NCBI GenBank assembly: GCA_964503455.1
Contig: CAZCZR010000009.1
Span: 1-43,954, forward strand
Origin: CAZCZR01 sp964503455
GTDB taxonomy: Bacteria > Bacillota > Clostridia > UBA1381
Length of the DNA: 43,954 nt
Direction: 5' to 3'
A program made the translations under genes and the position numbers. The number at the start of each line of letters is the position of its first letter. The stretch's first letter is position 1. Of this stretch, positions 23,814 to 32,904 are shown in pieces. The notes under the pieces are model-generated. The model saw nothing but the letters and a program-made list of their open reading frames with translations. It searched no databases and was not told the origin of the DNA.

Positions 23814-24503
23814 ATGCGTTACAAAATATCGGGAGCGCCCATGCCTGTGGTAGAGGTTGCTCTTGACAGAGGAGAATGTATTTATACACAGTCCGGAGGA
23901 ATGAGCTGGATGACGCCGTCCATATCAATGGAAACGAATATGAAGGGCGGCATTATGAAAAGCTTGGGCAGAATGTTCGGCGGAGAGTCGCTGTTTATGG
24001 TGACATACACAGCCAAAGAGGATGACAGCAGGATAGCGTTTTCATCCACCATGCCCGGCGAGATTCATAAGCTTGATATAAGCTCCGACAAGGAATATAT
24101 CCTGCAAAAGCAGGCGTTTCTGTGCGCGGAGCCTACGGTGCAGCTTTCGACATATTGGCAGAGAAAAGCGAGCGCCGGAATGTTCGGCGGCGAAGGCTTT
24201 ATCATGCAGAAGCTCAGCGGCAGGGGAACCGCGTTTGCGGAGCTTTCGGGTTCTATAATCGAGGTAGATCTCGCGCCGGGAGAACAGATCAAGGTTGACA
24301 CGGGTCATGTTGCTTACTTTGAAAGCAGCTGCGGCTATGATGTTGAAACCGTAAAGGGCTTTAAGAATATACTTTTCGGAGGAGAGGGACTGTTTCTTAC
24401 AGTGCTTACAGGCCCCGGCAAGGTATATCTCCAGACAATGACGGCTGAAGCTCTCGCGCAGAAGATCATACCGTATATACCTGTCCAAAACACAAGCCGA
24501 TAA
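23814..24503 (+). CDS. AIM24/TIGR00266 family protein
   Basis: This 229-residue protein of the AIM24 (DUF124) family has a beta-rich tryptophan-RNA-binding-attenuator-like fold. Family features are VVEVALDRGECIYTQSGGMSWMTPSISM at the start, GGIMKSLGRMFGGESLFM, the central FIMQKLSGRGTAFAELSGSI with LAPGEQIKVDTGHVAYFE, and NILFGGEGLFLTVLTGPGKVYLQTM. The function in bacteria is unknown; the yeast homologue is mitochondrial. The ATG at 23814 was chosen because GGAG lies 6 bases before it. It follows the small membrane protein, with the inverted-repeat element between them. Confidence 0.88.
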   Translation: MRYKISGAPMPVVEVALDRGECIYTQSGGMSWMTPSISMETNMKGGIMKSLGRMFGGESLFMVTYTAKEDDSRIAFSSTMPGEIHKLDISSDKEYILQKQAFLCAEPTVQLSTYWQRKASAGMFGGEGFIMQKLSGRGTAFAELSGSIIEVDLAPGEQIKVDTGHVAYFESSCGYDVETVKGFKNILFGGEGLFLTVLTGPGKVYLQTMTAEALAQKIIPYIPVQNTSR

Positions 24504-24524
24504 AAATTACAGATATAATAAAAC

Positions 24525-24562
24525 CGCCGCACCTGACAAATCGCCGGGTGCGGCGTTCTTTT
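24525..24562. terminator. Terminator between the AIM24 and DUF975 genes
   Basis: CGCCGCACC (24525-24533) pairs with GGTGCGGCG (24547-24555), followed by TTCTTTT on the plus strand. It lies between convergent genes. Confidence 0.85.
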
Positions 24563-24591
24563 GCTGCTTTGAAATTCCGATATTTACGGCG

Positions 24592-26157
24592 TTATGTGTT
24601 TGTTGTTAAATCGGTTATGCCCTTGCCGCTGTTGGGTATAAAATGCGAGTAGGTCTGATCGCATAGGAACACAGTCACAAGCGCGATGCAAATCGTAATA
24701 CGGACTTTTTTCGGTATCTTTTGGAACAGATCGTCAAGCGCGGGCGCTATAAGGTATATCGCGGCGCAGCCTCCCATTGCGAATACAAGCAGTCCCTCAA
24801 GGCAGATCCTGCCGTTAAGGTTAAGGAAGTATCCGCTGTAGTCCCACCATCTCATGCCTTTGCTCATCTCAAGATACCATGAGGTGAAGTATTCCACTAT
24901 TCCGCACAGAACCATTGTGGCGATAAACGTAAGCGCCGGCTTTGAGCGGATCTTTTTCAGCACGATAAGCACCAGAGTTCCTCCCACTCCGTATATCGGC
25001 AGCCACGGACCGTATGAAACGCCTCTGTTTACAAATTTTCCCGTTGTAAACATAAACAGGCATACTTCCCAGACCCAGCCTATAAAGGAGAACGAGAAGA
25101 ATATAAGTATCAGCGATGTAAGAGAGTAATTTCTGTCATAATCCGAATGTGCCCACTGTCTTGCCGGAGCCGGAGGTATCATGTACTCGTTTACGGGATA
25201 TTCCCCTGCGGTGACGGCGTTTTCAAGACGGGTGTCGCAAAGAGCGGCAGCGCCCTCGATATTTTTGTCTTTCGCGTTTTGACGGAGCGCCATATACAGC
25301 TCCGCGTCGGTAAGCTTTACATACGGGTCAACAAAAAGAATACCGGTCAGATTAAGCGTCAAAAAGCTGATTATTTTCCATGGAATGAAGGATATGTCAA
25401 GCAGAAATGTTTTCGCCTTATAGCCGTTCATCATCTGCCGCGAAAGCTTTATCGCCTCGCGCGCGCCTATGTCGGGGTTTTCAGCCGCAATATAGGGGAC
25501 AAGACGGTAGGAATATCTTTTTATAAAGCCGCCGACGATCGTCAGCCTCCACAGATACTGATACAGCATCTTAAGGAAGGTGATTTTCGCGATCTTTCCG
25601 CCGCGCTTTATATGCCACGGGAACAGTATGCGGTTGAGCTTTGTTTTGCTGTATGTGCGCACCTCAAGCAGATAGCGGCAATAGCCCACGCTGATGACGT
25701 TTTTTATAAATATCAGCAGCAGCAGACTCACAAGCGCCCCGACGCCTATTATAATGCCGGGACTCAGCCTGTCGCCGAAGGCTATCTGGTTTATCGAGTT
25801 CATCACTCCGAACATAACGCTTCCCGCGCCCTCGGTATTTCTGGCGAACAGGGAAAGCACTCCCGAAGTCCACTTCTTCGCGGCACCGCTTTCCATGCCT
25901 ATGCCGCCGAGAAACTTATCCACAATATCCGTATTGTTCAGCGTATCGGTTCGGGCGGTGTCCGCCATGACAACATCGGAGGCGGTTTTATGGTTATAAA
26001 CTGCGCCGGCGAGGTTGGCAAGCTTCTCCGCATTCCTTGCGGGATTTGAAGAATATCCCATAATGACCGAAAAAATCACACAGATTATAACGATCCCCCA
26101 ATAGTTCCTTTTCAACGTTTTACGAGCGTTCTTTTTAAATTCTTTTCTGCTGTACAA
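24592..26157 (-). CDS. DUF975 / CmpB-type putative ABC permease fusion membrane protein
   Basis: This 521-residue protein joins two membrane modules. Residues 1-300 are a DUF975 domain (SRKEFKKNARKTLKRNYW at the start, GAREAIKLSRQMMNGYKAK in the middle, a helix pair around LDISFIPWKIISFLTLNLTG). Residues about 345-520 are a CmpB-type putative ABC-transporter permease domain (FSFIGWVWEVCLFMF, NRGVSYGPWLPIYGVGG, EYFTSWYLEMSKGMRWWDYSGYFLNLNGRICLEG). No ATP-binding partner is adjacent and transport is unproven. The start is a TTG at 26157, supported by AAGGAGGG 7 bases upstream; no ATG lies nearby in frame. It is divergent from pyrH. Confidence 0.85.
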   Translation of the reverse strand: MYSRKEFKKNARKTLKRNYWGIVIICVIFSVIMGYSSNPARNAEKLANLAGAVYNHKTASDVVMADTARTDTLNNTDIVDKFLGGIGMESGAAKKWTSGVLSLFARNTEGAGSVMFGVMNSINQIAFGDRLSPGIIIGVGALVSLLLLIFIKNVISVGYCRYLLEVRTYSKTKLNRILFPWHIKRGGKIAKITFLKMLYQYLWRLTIVGGFIKRYSYRLVPYIAAENPDIGAREAIKLSRQMMNGYKAKTFLLDISFIPWKIISFLTLNLTGILFVDPYVKLTDAELYMALRQNAKDKNIEGAAALCDTRLENAVTAGEYPVNEYMIPPAPARQWAHSDYDRNYSLTSLILIFFSFSFIGWVWEVCLFMFTTGKFVNRGVSYGPWLPIYGVGGTLVLIVLKKIRSKPALTFIATMVLCGIVEYFTSWYLEMSKGMRWWDYSGYFLNLNGRICLEGLLVFAMGGCAAIYLIAPALDDLFQKIPKKVRITICIALVTVFLCDQTYSHFIPNSGKGITDLTTNT

Positions 26158-26369
26158 AACGATCCCTCCTTATGAGTTATATATTATATACATTATACAA
26201 TATATTTATCAAAAACGCAAGATTTATATAAAAATTTATCGGTTTTTTTCGCTGAAATAATCCCCATATGCGCCATGTATGCAAGGATATTATACGAAAT
26301 CGGATAAGCTGTATATTCAGACTGCGGATTACTTTATGCAAAAATTTATAAAATTTTCCCAAATGCCTA

Positions 26370-26398
26370 TTGTAAATGAAGTGAATTTGTGTTATAAT
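26370..26398 (+). promoter_or_regulatory. Sigma-A-type promoter of the pyrH housekeeping cluster
   Basis: TTGTAA (26370-26375), 17 bases, TATAAT (26393-26398), 33 bases before the pyrH ATG. It heads a run of ten genes on the same strand, with a second promoter at efp. Confidence 0.75.
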
Positions 26399-26431
26399 AC
26401 CTTTAATATTATTATAACAAGGAGGCGCTGT

Positions 26432-27154
26432 ATGGACGCGAAATATAAACGGGTTCTTATAAAAATAAGCGGAGAGGCTCTTGCGGGCAAGGCAGGCTAC
26501 GGCTTTGACGAGGATACTTTGGCAAGAATATCGAAAAGTCTGAAAAAGGCGGTAGATATGGGAGTTGAGGTATCTATTGTTGTGGGCGGCGGAAATATCT
26601 GGCGCGGGAGAAGCGGTCAGAATATGGACAGAACCAGAGCCGATCATATGGGTATGCTTGCGACGGCGATAAATGCGCTCGCGCTGTGTTCCGCGCTTGA
26701 AAACGAGGGCGTGGAAACAAGAGTACAGACAGGTATAGAAATGCGTCAGGTAGCGGAGCTTTACATAAGAGGTAAGGCTATACGCCATCTGCAGAAGGGG
26801 AGAGTGGTTATTTTCGGCTGCGGAACGGGTAATCCGTTTATGTCAACCGATACCGCCGCGGCGCTTCGCGCTGTTGAAACGGAGGCCGATATAATCTTTC
26901 TTGCAAAGAAGGTGGACGCCGTGTACGATTCCGATCCGAATACCAATCCCAACGCGAAAAAATACGACCATCTCACCTTTGACGAGGTGCTGAGCAAGAA
27001 TCTCGGCGTTATGGATTCGACAGCCGCTTCCATGTGCCGCGATAATAATATGCCCATACTTGTATTCGGTCTGAACGATCCGGATAATATAGTCAGGGCA
27101 TTGAAAGGCGAGGTTATAGGCACGTATGTGTCAACAGACGGCATACGTAAATAA
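26432..27154 (+). CDS. pyrH: UMP kinase
   Basis: This 240-residue hexameric kinase makes UDP from UMP with ATP. Family features are RVLIKISGEALAG at the start, VVGGGNIWRG (phosphate binding), DRTRADHMGMLATAINAL, GNPFMSTDTAAALRA (UMP site) and KKVDAVYDSDP. The ATG at 26432 has AAGGAGG upstream at good spacing; upstream in-frame extension is not supported. In most bacteria it follows rpsB-tsf; here it is the first gene of the run with its own promoter. frr follows after 22 bases. Confidence 0.96.
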   Translation: MDAKYKRVLIKISGEALAGKAGYGFDEDTLARISKSLKKAVDMGVEVSIVVGGGNIWRGRSGQNMDRTRADHMGMLATAINALALCSALENEGVETRVQTGIEMRQVAELYIRGKAIRHLQKGRVVIFGCGTGNPFMSTDTAAALRAVETEADIIFLAKKVDAVYDSDPNTNPNAKKYDHLTFDEVLSKNLGVMDSTAASMCRDNNMPILVFGLNDPDNIVRALKGEVIGTYVSTDGIRK

Positions 27155-27176
27155 ATCAACAGAAAGGATGAGGAAA

Positions 27177-27728
27177 ATGGCTAAATATCCCGAAATAGAA
27201 GAAAAGATGAATAAAAGAGTAAACGGCTACAGCTCGGAGCTTAAGACCGTAAGGGCAGGCAGAGCAAACGCGTCCGTGCTTGACAAGGTGGCTATAGATT
27301 ACTACGGCACGATGACTCCCGTGGCGCAGATAGCATCAATCTCGTCGCCCGATCCCAAGAGCCTGCTTATACAGCCGTGGGACAGATCATCTTTAAAGGC
27401 TATAGAAAAGGCGATACAAAAGTCCGATATAGGCATACCGCCGCAGAACGACGGCTCGGCTATACGTTTAAGCTTCCCCCCTCTTACCGAGGAGAGAAGA
27501 AAGGAGCTTGTAAAGCTTGTCAAGAAGTACACCGAGGAGGTTAAAATCCAGGTGAGAAACGTGCGCCGTGACGCGATGGACGATTACAAGGCGCAGAAAA
27601 AGAAGTCCGAAATAACAGAGGACGATTTCAAGAGCATTGAAAAAGATATTCAGAAGCTGACCGATAAGTTTATCAGCGAGGTTGATGCTATCGCGGAGGC
27701 GAAGGAAAAGGAAATAATGGAGATCTGA
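27177..27728 (+). CDS. frr: Ribosome recycling factor
   Basis: This 183-residue factor, together with EF-G, splits post-termination ribosomes. Motifs are KTVRAGRANASVLDKV with the conserved Arg-Ala-Gly-Arg, YYGTMTPVAQIASI, LLIQPWDRSSLKAIEKAI, DGSAIRLSFPPLTEERRKELVK and VRNVRRDAMD. Length and order after pyrH are as expected. AAAGGATGAGG precedes the ATG at 27177. A structured 145-base gap separates it from uppS. Confidence 0.96.
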   Translation: MAKYPEIEEKMNKRVNGYSSELKTVRAGRANASVLDKVAIDYYGTMTPVAQIASISSPDPKSLLIQPWDRSSLKAIEKAIQKSDIGIPPQNDGSAIRLSFPPLTEERRKELVKLVKKYTEEVKIQVRNVRRDAMDDYKAQKKKSEITEDDFKSIEKDIQKLTDKFISEVDAIAEAKEKEIMEI

Positions 27729-27797
27729 CAAAACAGTATCTTTTTAGGCGGCGCTGCGAGGTTACAGTGCGTTGGTTTGCGGCGCTGCCCGAAGCTA

Positions 27798-27858
27798 TTC
27801 CGGCGGGCTGTGATCGTGCAGCCCGTTGCTTATATGGCAGGCGCATATACCGCCGGAA
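27798..27858 (+). promoter_or_regulatory. Overlapping hairpins in the uppS leader
   Basis: TTCCGGCGG (27798-27806) is perfectly complementary to CCGCCGGAA (27850-27858). CGGGCTG (27804-27810) is perfectly complementary to CAGCCCG (27819-27825). The two left arms share 27804-27806, so the full hairpins cannot form together. The right outer arm ends just before the uppS ribosome binding site. This could be an RNA switch or a processing/termination site. Confidence 0.4.
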
Positions 27859-27873
27859 GAATATGGGGGAAAT

Positions 27874-28617
27874 ATGTTATTTAGAAGAAAAAGCAGACTT
27901 TTGGAGGAGATAGACCCAAACGCGCTTCCCGCGCATATAGGCATTATCATGGACGGGAACGGCAGATGGGCGAAAAAGCGCGGTCTCCCCAGGAGCGCCG
28001 GTCATTCGGCGGGAGCCGATAACCTTAAAAAGATCGTAACAGAGTGCAATAAAATGGGTGTGCGCTATGTGACGGTGTACGCGTTTTCAACCGAGAACTG
28101 GAAACGCCCGAAGGACGAGGTGGACTATCTTATGGGACTGCTTTTGGATTATCTGCGCGACGCGGAAAATTCTTTGGCGGGAGAAAATGTGGTAGTGCGG
28201 GCGATAGGCTCAAGGAAAGAGCTTTCCGAGGAGATACAGCGCCAGATAATAAAGACGGAGAACTTTACAAAAAACAACACCGGCGTCACATTAAATATCG
28301 CGCTGAACTACGGCTCGCGTGAGGAGATAACCCACGCGGTGCAAAAAATCGCCCTTGACGCGGCGGCGGGTACGCTAAATCCCGATAGCATTACAGAGGA
28401 TACGATCTCCGGCGCGCTTTATACCGCCGGTCAGCCGGAGGTGGATCTGCTCATACGGACGAGCGGCGAGCTTCGGCTGAGCAATTTTATGCTCTGGCAG
28501 ATAAGCTATGCCGAGCTGTGGTTTACAGACAAGAACTGGCCCGATTTTTCGATAAAGGATCTGCACAGCGCGATATTGGATTATCAAAACAGGGGCAGAC
28601 GTTTCGGAGGTGTTTGA
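27874..28617 (+). CDS. uppS: Undecaprenyl diphosphate synthase (cis-prenyltransferase)
   Basis: This 247-residue cytoplasmic enzyme extends farnesyl-PP with isopentenyl-PP to the C55 carrier for peptidoglycan and wall polymers. Motifs are HIGIIMDGNGRWAKKRG (catalytic Asp27), VYAFSTENWKRP, LNIALNYGSREEI, and the late RTSGELRLSNFMLWQ and YAELWFTDKNWPDF. The ATG at 27874 follows GGGGGA; an upstream in-frame start at 27826 lies inside the leader hairpins and is less likely. It is followed after 3 bases by cdsA. Confidence 0.95.
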   Translation: MLFRRKSRLLEEIDPNALPAHIGIIMDGNGRWAKKRGLPRSAGHSAGADNLKKIVTECNKMGVRYVTVYAFSTENWKRPKDEVDYLMGLLLDYLRDAENSLAGENVVVRAIGSRKELSEEIQRQIIKTENFTKNNTGVTLNIALNYGSREEITHAVQKIALDAAAGTLNPDSITEDTISGALYTAGQPEVDLLIRTSGELRLSNFMLWQISYAELWFTDKNWPDFSIKDLHSAILDYQNRGRRFGGV

Positions 28618-28620
28618 GTT

Positions 28621-29427
28621 ATGCTTAAACGAATAGTGACTGCATTGGTAAGTCTGGCTGTGTTTTTTGCCATTGTGCTGCCGGGGAACAGGGTGGTTTT
28701 CGATATTGCTGCCGCTCTTATAACGGCGGGGATGCTGTGGGAGATGTTCAATGTGATGCGTATGCCGAAGCTTTTATGGGCGGTCGGGTACGCAAGCGCC
28801 GTGCTTACGGCTTACGGACTGTACACAGGCTGTGTCGAGGTAACGGGAGCCGTCACGATGGCCGCGTTTTTGGTGACGGCGGTGATCCTGCACGGAAAGA
28901 ATACGTATAAGACGGTATTTGCGGCGGCGTTTTCGTCATATTATATAACGTATTTTATGATGACGCTTGTATGGAATATGGATAAGTACGGCTTGGGTAT
29001 ACTGTTTCTGCCGTTTATATGCGCGTGGACGACGGACACGGGAGCGTATTTTGCGGGAACATTTTTCGGAAAGCACAAGCTTATACCCCATGTAAGCCCC
29101 AAAAAGACGGTTGAAGGCTCTGTGGGCGGAGTGGTCTGCTGTATCATATGCGTATATTTGTATCTGCTTATAGCGGACGGCGTATTCCATGCGCGGCTTA
29201 CACAGACGTACCCCGTATGGATATTTGCGGTCATCGCGGCTGTTGCCTCGGTGCTGTCGCAGCTCGGAGACCTGGCGGCTTCCGCGATAAAGCGCGACTG
29301 CAAGGCAAAGGATTTCGGCACGATATTTCCCGGCCACGGAGGCATACTTGACCGTTTCGACAGCGTATTGTTTACAGCGCCATGCGTATATTATATGATA
29401 GAATTTTTCAGCGCGGCGCTAAGATAA
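28621..29427 (+). CDS. cdsA: Phosphatidate cytidylyltransferase
   Basis: CdsA makes CDP-diacylglycerol from phosphatidate and CTP at the membrane. The 268-residue protein has about eight helices and the C-terminal family signature SQLGDLAASAIKRDCKAKDFG...FPGHGGILDRFDS (about 215-255), with the metal-binding Asp residues. DTGAYFAGTFFGKHKLIPHVSPKKTVEGS is also present. GGAGGTG, inside the end of uppS, serves as ribosome binding site. It stands between uppS and dxr, the usual Firmicutes order. Confidence 0.94.
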   Translation: MLKRIVTALVSLAVFFAIVLPGNRVVFDIAAALITAGMLWEMFNVMRMPKLLWAVGYASAVLTAYGLYTGCVEVTGAVTMAAFLVTAVILHGKNTYKTVFAAAFSSYYITYFMMTLVWNMDKYGLGILFLPFICAWTTDTGAYFAGTFFGKHKLIPHVSPKKTVEGSVGGVVCCIICVYLYLLIADGVFHARLTQTYPVWIFAVIAAVASVLSQLGDLAASAIKRDCKAKDFGTIFPGHGGILDRFDSVLFTAPCVYYMIEFFSAALR

Positions 29428-29439
29428 GGAACATATGAG

Positions 29440-30609
29440 ATGAAAAAGAAAATAACAATACTCGGCTCCACCGGCTCCATAGGCACACAGACGCTTGATA
29501 TAGTGCGCGAATATCCGGAGCTTTTGGAGGTCGGGGGACTGGCTGCGTATTCAAACATCGCTCTGCTTGAAAAGCAGGCGCGCGAGTTTAAACCCGATAC
29601 GGTTTATGTCGGGCGCGGGGACAAAGCGGCGGAGCTTAGGATAAAGCTTGCGGATACAGGCGTAAAGGTCATTTCCGGCAAGGGAGGACTTTGCGAGATT
29701 GCCGCCCTCGGCGAAGCCGATACCGTGGTTACGGCGGTAGTGGGCATAGAGGGACTGCTCCCGACAATAGCCGCGATAAAAGCGGGAAAGAATATAGCGC
29801 TTGCGAATAAGGAAACGCTCGTTACGGGAGGGCATATAGTTACGGCTCTCGCAAAGGAAAAGGGCGTGAAGCTTTTGCCGGTGGACAGCGAGCATTCGGC
29901 GATATTCCAGTCGCTTGCGGCGTCCGCAAGACCGCAAAAGGAACTGAAAAAAATACTTCTGACCGCATCGGGCGGGCCGTTTTTCGGAAAGAAAAAAGCG
30001 GAGCTTGAAAATGTGACTCCGGCACAGGCGCTGAAGCATCCCAACTGGAACATGGGCGCGAAGGTTACGATCGACTCGTCCACGCTTGTGAACAAGGGAC
30101 TTGAGGTTATAGAGGCAAAGTGGCTGTTCGGCGTGAGCGTTGACGACATAGAGGTGCTTGTGCATCGTCAGAGCGTGGTACATTCCATGGTGGAATTTGC
30201 CGACAACGGCATAATAGCGCAGCTCGGCGCGCCGGATATGCGCCTGCCGATACAGTTCGCGCTCTTTTATCCCTATCGTCTGCCGATGAAGGGGAACGCG
30301 CTTGATTTTTCAAAATATCCGTCGCTCACCTTTGAAAAACCCGACACCGACACCTTTCGGGCGTTAAAGCTTGCCTACAGAGCCGGACGCGAGGGCGGCA
30401 TACTTCCCACGGCGTTCAACAGTGCGGACGAAGCCGCCGTGGAGGCGTTTATGCGCGGAGAGCTTTCGTATACGGGCATAACCGACGCGATAGAATATAC
30501 AATGGATAATACACGGAATATACAAAACCCCGGTACGGATGATATACTGCTTTGCGATGCTTTCGCGCGGGAACAGGTAAAAAAATTTATTGATTCGGGA
30601 GTGAAGTAA
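29440..30609 (+). CDS. dxr: 1-deoxy-D-xylulose 5-phosphate reductoisomerase
   Basis: Dxr (IspC) is the second step of the MEP isoprenoid pathway, giving MEP with NADPH. The 389-residue enzyme has the NADPH loop ILGSTGSIGTQTLDIV, ALANKETLV, LLPVDSEHSAIFQSL with the metal-binding Asp and Glu, TASGGPF, and HPNWNMGAKVTIDSSTLVNKGLEVIEA. VHRQSVVHSMVEF and GAPDMRLPIQFAL follow. Length is normal. It feeds the same pathway as ispG downstream and supplies substrate for uppS upstream. Its stop codon abuts the TTG of the next gene. Confidence 0.96.
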   Translation: MKKKITILGSTGSIGTQTLDIVREYPELLEVGGLAAYSNIALLEKQAREFKPDTVYVGRGDKAAELRIKLADTGVKVISGKGGLCEIAALGEADTVVTAVVGIEGLLPTIAAIKAGKNIALANKETLVTGGHIVTALAKEKGVKLLPVDSEHSAIFQSLAASARPQKELKKILLTASGGPFFGKKKAELENVTPAQALKHPNWNMGAKVTIDSSTLVNKGLEVIEAKWLFGVSVDDIEVLVHRQSVVHSMVEFADNGIIAQLGAPDMRLPIQFALFYPYRLPMKGNALDFSKYPSLTFEKPDTDTFRALKLAYRAGREGGILPTAFNSADEAAVEAFMRGELSYTGITDAIEYTMDNTRNIQNPGTDDILLCDAFAREQVKKFIDSGVK

Positions 30610-31761
30610 TTGCTTACGGCTGTTGTAACTATATTGATATTTCTTGTGATGATAACCCTGCATGAGTTCGGGCATTTTATCGCCGCGAAATCAACAGGTA
30701 TACGTGTGTTGGAATTTTCGGTGGGGATGGGTCCGGCGATATTTAAAAAGACGCGCGGCGAAACGCTTTACAGCGTCAGGGTGCTTCCCATAGGCGGCTA
30801 CTGTAAATTTGAAGGCGAGGACGCCGAGTCCGATGATGAGGGAGCCTTTTACAAGCAGGCTGTATGGAAAAGGATAATCACCGTTGTGGCGGGCGCAGTG
30901 TTTAATGTGCTGTTGGGATTTGTGCTGTTTGTGATACTCATGTCCGGCGCGGAGGGATTCAATACAAACACGATAAGCTCCGTTGTGCCGGAGTCGTATC
31001 TGGCGCAGAGCGGCGTTCAGCCGGGAGATAAGATAGTAAAGATAGACGGCAAAAGGATAAACTTTTATAAGGATATAACTCTCTACACCTCCGCCCTTAC
31101 GGGAGATGAAACCTTTGATATTACGGTAAAGCGCGGCTCGGAGAAAAAGACCTATTCCATCCGCCCCAGCGAAAGAAAAATACGCATTGATTATACCGAA
31201 GAAGGAGCCGATTATCACGAGTCGATAAACGGAGTCGAAAGCTCGCATTTTTATCCCTACGGCACCGAGGCGAAGCGCATAGAGGAAAAGATCGGCACGA
31301 CTGAGGAGTCAACCGATTATCTTATAGGCTTTACGCCGGAGGTCGAAAAAAGAAGCGTCGTTTCCGTGCTGAAGCAGGCACGATATATGACGTCTTACGT
31401 TGTGAAGCTGATATATAAATCGCTGTGGGATATGGTGACGGGCAAAATCGGAGTGGATCAGCTGTCGGGGCCTGTGGGGATCGTATCGGAGGTAAATACG
31501 GCGGTGCATCAGGAGGAAGGCAGATGGGAGTATGTGCTTTCGCTTGCGGGACTGCTCACCATAAATCTGGGAGTGTTCAATCTCCTTCCCATACCCGCGC
31601 TTGACGGCGGCAGACTGGTATTCCTTATAATAGAAGCGATACGCCGCAAGCCGATACCGCCCGAAAAAGAGGGCATGGTCCACACAATAGGCTTGCTTTT
31701 GCTGTTCGCGCTTATAATATTTATAACGTTTTGCGATGTTTTAAGGCTTATAAAGCATTAG
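30610..31761 (+). CDS. rseP: RIP metalloprotease RseP/RasP family
   Basis: This 383-residue site-2-protease-type membrane zinc protease cleaves anti-sigma factors or leftover signal peptides. The N-terminal zinc motif HEFGH (His18, Glu19, His22) lies in the first helix, followed by GIRVLEFSVGMGP and LPIGGYCKFEGE. A PDZ domain (about 115-185, with LAQSGVQPGDKIVKIDG) and the late NLLPIPALDGGRLVFL (third ligand) complete the set. The start is TTG directly after the dxr stop (TAATTG), so translation is probably coupled; a GGGAGTG lies just upstream. The position between dxr and ispG is typical. Confidence 0.94.
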   Translation: MLTAVVTILIFLVMITLHEFGHFIAAKSTGIRVLEFSVGMGPAIFKKTRGETLYSVRVLPIGGYCKFEGEDAESDDEGAFYKQAVWKRIITVVAGAVFNVLLGFVLFVILMSGAEGFNTNTISSVVPESYLAQSGVQPGDKIVKIDGKRINFYKDITLYTSALTGDETFDITVKRGSEKKTYSIRPSERKIRIDYTEEGADYHESINGVESSHFYPYGTEAKRIEEKIGTTEESTDYLIGFTPEVEKRSVVSVLKQARYMTSYVVKLIYKSLWDMVTGKIGVDQLSGPVGIVSEVNTAVHQEEGRWEYVLSLAGLLTINLGVFNLLPIPALDGGRLVFLIIEAIRRKPIPPEKEGMVHTIGLLLLFALIIFITFCDVLRLIKH

Positions 31762-31774
31762 GGAGGAGAAATCT

Positions 31775-32839
31775 ATGACGAGAACCGTTAATATAGGCGG
31801 CGTTGTGATAGGCGGCGGCAATCCCTGCGCCATACAGTCGATGACCAACACCGACACCCGCGACGCCGAAAAGACTGTCGAGCAGATACTGCGTCTTGAG
31901 GACGCGGGATGTCAGATAATAAGAGTCGCGGTGCCTGATGCGCAGGCCGCGGCGGCGGTGAAGAAAATCAAGGCGGGAATACATATCCCGCTTGTGGCGG
32001 ATATACATTTTGATTACCGTCTGGCGCTTGAGTGCATCAAAAACGGCGCGGATAAGGTGCGCATAAATCCGGGCAATATCGGAAGCATAGACCGTGTGCG
32101 CGAGGTCGCCGACGCGGCGGCTGACAAGGGCATACCTATACGCGTAGGCGTAAACAGCGGCTCGCTGCAAAAGGATATACTGAAAAAATACGGCCGCCCT
32201 ACCGCCGAGGCGCTTGTGGAGAGCGCGTTCCGTCATATTGAGATACTTGACGGGGTGAATTTTCATGACGTTGTGGTGTCAATAAAAATGTCGAGCGTGC
32301 CGGAAACGGTCAGGGCATACAGGCTGTTTCACGAGAAATCGGATATTCCGCTGCATATAGGCGTGACCGAGGCGGGCACCGTCAAGGGCGGGATCATGAA
32401 ATCCGCCATAGGCATAGGCGCGCTGCTTTTGGACGGCATAGGCGACACGATGAGGGTGTCGCTGACGGCGGATCCGGTGGAGGAAATTTACGCGGCAAAG
32501 AATATTTTAAAGGTTCTGGGACTGCGTGAAACGGGTATCGAGCTGGTGTCGTGTCCCACCTGCGGAAGAACGCAGATCGACCTTATCCCGATAGCATCGG
32601 AGATTGAGCGGCGCATAGAGGAAATAGAGGATTCGTATCACGGCAGAAAAATCAAGGCGGCGGTCATGGGCTGCGCCGTGAACGGCCCCGGAGAGGCGCG
32701 TGACGCGGATATAGGCATTGCCGGCGGAAAAGGCGAGGGACTGCTTTTCTCACACGGCGAGATTATAAAAAAAGTGCCGGAGGACAGACTTGCCGATGAA
32801 TTTATGGCGGCTCTCGCGCAGATAATGAACGGGCGATGA
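31775..32839 (+). CDS. ispG: 4-hydroxy-3-methylbut-2-en-1-yl diphosphate synthase
   Basis: IspG (GcpE) reduces ME-cPP to HMBPP in the MEP pathway using a [4Fe-4S] cluster. The 354-residue bacterial short form shows PCAIQSMTNTDTRDAEKTV, VADIHFDYRLAL, VRINPGNIGS, IRVGVNSGSL and GVTEAGTVKGGIMKSAIGIGALL. The cluster cysteines are in SCPTCGRTQ and MGCAVNGPGEA. The cluster makes it oxygen-sensitive, in keeping with an anaerobe. GGGAGGAG precedes the ATG. It follows rseP by 13 bases. Confidence 0.96.
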   Translation: MTRTVNIGGVVIGGGNPCAIQSMTNTDTRDAEKTVEQILRLEDAGCQIIRVAVPDAQAAAAVKKIKAGIHIPLVADIHFDYRLALECIKNGADKVRINPGNIGSIDRVREVADAAADKGIPIRVGVNSGSLQKDILKKYGRPTAEALVESAFRHIEILDGVNFHDVVVSIKMSSVPETVRAYRLFHEKSDIPLHIGVTEAGTVKGGIMKSAIGIGALLLDGIGDTMRVSLTADPVEEIYAAKNILKVLGLRETGIELVSCPTCGRTQIDLIPIASEIERRIEEIEDSYHGRKIKAAVMGCAVNGPGEARDADIGIAGGKGEGLLFSHGEIIKKVPEDRLADEFMAALAQIMNGR

Positions 32840-32904
32840 ATACCGGCGCTTTTGAGAAACAGAGAAGGAATGTTTAAGTACCTGATTGGAGGAGGAATAT
32901 CGGG

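Noticed and set aside
23632..23853. 73-codon GTG open frame with a fair ribosome binding site
   Set aside because: It runs through the nested inverted repeats and into the AIM24 gene in another frame. Its composition follows the repeat structure, so it is probably not a gene.
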